Positions 62,759 to 64,000 of a stretch of 64,000 nucleotides of DNA are shown here, piece by piece. The notes under the pieces are model-generated. The model was not told the origin of the DNA and made no database searches. It worked only from the letters and a program-made list of their open reading frames with translations. This DNA comes from Rhizorhabdus dicambivorans. Its GTDB lineage: Bacteria; Pseudomonadota; Alphaproteobacteria; Sphingomonadales; Sphingomonadaceae. The position numbers and the translations under genes were made by a program. How positions within the stretch are numbered: position 1 is the first letter of the stretch; the number at the start of each line of letters is the position of its first letter. The DNA lies in NCBI RefSeq assembly GCF_002355275.1, contig NZ_CP023449.1, forward strand, positions 1,466,001 to 1,530,000, written 5' to 3'.

Positions 62759-64000
62759 TCAGCAATCCGCGAAGCTCACCGCGAGCCCGCCGAGCGAGGT
62801 CTCCTTGTAGACATCGCTCATATCGGCACCGGTGCGCTTCATGGTCTCGATGACCTTGTCGAGTGAAACATGATGCTCTCCGTTTCCCATCAACGCGAGG
62901 CGCGCTGCATCTATGGCCTTGATCGCGCCCATCGCATTGCGCTCGATGCAGGGGATCTGGACGAGCCCGCCTATCGGGTCACACGTCAGGCCGAGATTGT
63001 GCTCCATCGCGATTTCCGCCGCATTTTCGACCTGGGCGTTGGTGCCTCCGAGCACCGCCGCCAGTGCGCCCGCGGCCATCGAGCAGGCGACACCCACTTC
63101 CCCCTGGCACCCGACCTCCGCTCCCGAGATCGACGCGTTGCGCTTGTAGAGTGCCCCGATCGCCGCCGCCGTGAGGATGAAGACGCGTCGACTGTCCGGC
63201 GTCGAGCCGTGATACCGGTCGAAGTAGCGCAGAACGGCGGGAAGGATGCCGGCGGCACCGTTTGTTGGTGCCGTGACGACGCGCCCGCCCGCGGCATTCT
63301 CCTCGTTGACCGCCATGGCCCACAGATTCACCCAGTCCATGGGCGCCAGGGGGTCAGGATCCCCGGCCGCTTCGCGCGCTTCGAGAGCGGCCAGCATCTC
63401 TTTGGCCCGCCGCTTCACCTTCAACCCGCCCGGAAGCTCACCGTGCTGACCGAGGCCTCGATCCATGCAGGCGTCCATGGCTGCGATGATGTCGTCCAGC
63501 CCGGATTCAAGCTCCTCCCCGGTGCGCAGGGCCAGTTCGTTCTCGCGCATCACCCCCGCGATCGTCAGTCCGGCTGCATCGGCCTGGCGCAGGAGTTCCG
63601 TGGCGGAGGCGAAGGGCAGGGGAACTTCGCCCCGATTGTCGCCGAGCGTCCGCAGCTCTGCCTCGTCTTCGGCGATAACAAACCCGCCGCCAATGGAGTA
63701 GTAGGTCTTGGCGAGGATCGCCTCGTTCGACGCGTCGATGGCCGTCAGGCGCAGGGCGTTGGGGTGTCCGGGCAGCCGCTCGCGATGCGCCCAGACTATG
63801 TCTTCCTGGGCATCGAACGCGATCGGGCTCCCGCCGCCGAGGGTGAGGCGGCGGCCGGTCTGGATAGCTTGGAGAGCGGCGTCCGCCGCATCGAGATCGA
63901 TCGTGTCCGGCCAGAAGCCCGAAAGCCCCAGCAGAACCGCACGGTCGGTCGCGTGCCCCTTGCCGGTCAGGGCGAGCGATGCGTAGAGCGTCACCTTGAG
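62759..64000 (-). CDS. sdaA: L-serine ammonia-lyase (iron-sulfur type), N-terminus cut by window edge
   Basis: This enzyme would deaminate L-serine to pyruvate and ammonia. The visible part covers the end of the small domain and the whole iron-sulfur domain. Cluster Cys residues appear in [15 protein letters not shown] and [19 protein letters not shown]. The frame is open to the window end (LKVTLYAS), so the apparent Met at 63994 is internal and the true start lies beyond 64000. It is 70 bp downstream of the AraC-type gene's start and is not obviously linked to the catabolic operons. Confidence 0.93.
   Translation of the reverse strand, partial: LKVTLYASLALTGKGHATDRAVLLGLSGFWPDTIDLDAADAALQAIQTGRRLTLGGGSPIAFDAQEDIVWAHRERLPGHPNALRLTAIDASNEAILAKTYYSIGGGFVIAEDEAELRTLGDNRGEVPLPFASATELLRQADAAGLTIAGVMRENELALRTGEELESGLDDIIAAMDACMDRGLGQHGELPGGLKVKRRAKEMLAALEAREAAGDPDPLAPMDWVNLWAMAVNEENAAGGRVVTAPTNGAAGILPAVLRYFDRYHGSTPDSRRVFILTAAAIGALYKRNASISGAEVGCQGEVGVACSMAAGALAAVLGGTNAQVENAAEIAMEHNLGLTCDPIGGLVQIPCIERNAMGAIKAIDAARLALMGNGEHHVSLDKVIETMKRTGADMSDVYKETSLGGLAVSFADC

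Overview
The window looks like a piece of a sphingomonad (alphaproteobacterial) chromosome or large plasmid. The reasons are high G+C coding, two sphingomonad-style TonB-dependent receptors, and dense runs of IclR-, LysR- and TetR-regulated catabolic operons with CaiB-type CoA transferase, crotonases, GMC oxidoreductase and class A flavin monooxygenases. This assignment is an inference from gene content. Both ends are cut inside genes: an aldehyde dehydrogenase on the left and an L-serine dehydratase on the right.

Region 1 (1-34.6 kb) is one large catabolic neighbourhood. It starts with an aldehyde/alcohol dehydrogenase pair, then a minus-strand ALDH-MFS-IclR operon. Next come an SDR and TonB receptor, an acyl-CoA dehydrogenase / crotonase-fold / CoA transferase operon, and a GMC oxidoreductase. 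A plus-strand run follows with a pentadienoate-hydratase-like protein, a ThDP enzyme, a LigI-like hydrolase, an alpha/beta hydrolase and an SDR. A minus-strand run (VOC, frameshifted TauE/SafE, FAH, IclR) diverges from a second TonB receptor, which is followed by two paralogous D-aminoacylase-like amidohydrolases flanking an MFS transporter. The region ends with a class A FAD monooxygenase, an HSL-type hydrolase and an acyl-CoA ligase. Together these suggest outer- and inner-membrane uptake of an organic substrate, hydrolysis and hydroxylation, ring-fission-type chemistry, then CoA activation and beta-oxidation-like steps. The substrate cannot be named.

Region 2 (about 34.7-41.4 kb) is an accessory insert of different character: an XRE regulator, a GT4 glycosyltransferase, a PD-(D/E)XK-type nuclease-like protein, an unknown 142-aa protein, a ParB-methyltransferase fusion and an unknown 390-aa protein. 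The 142-aa protein is a stand-alone paralogue of the C-terminal domain of its upstream nuclease-like neighbour. Inverted copies of a 13-bp sequence (12 matches) lie at both outer edges. This is the best candidate here for an undescribed system.

Region 3 (42-64 kb) holds acyl-CoA catabolism. A minus-strand operon carries a crotonase, nitronate monooxygenase, acyl-CoA ligase, MFS and second crotonase. Two paralogous LysR regulators follow. A plus-strand operon carries class II aldolase, EtfB, EtfA, a gamma-glutamyltransferase-family protein, crotonase, SDR and thiolase. A minus-strand operon (FAD monooxygenase, TetR, SnoaL-like, chorismate-mutase-like, VOC) is headed by a long perfect inverted repeat. 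A DJ-1/AraC regulator and L-serine dehydratase close the window. No rRNA, tRNA, CRISPR array or intact insertion sequence was seen.
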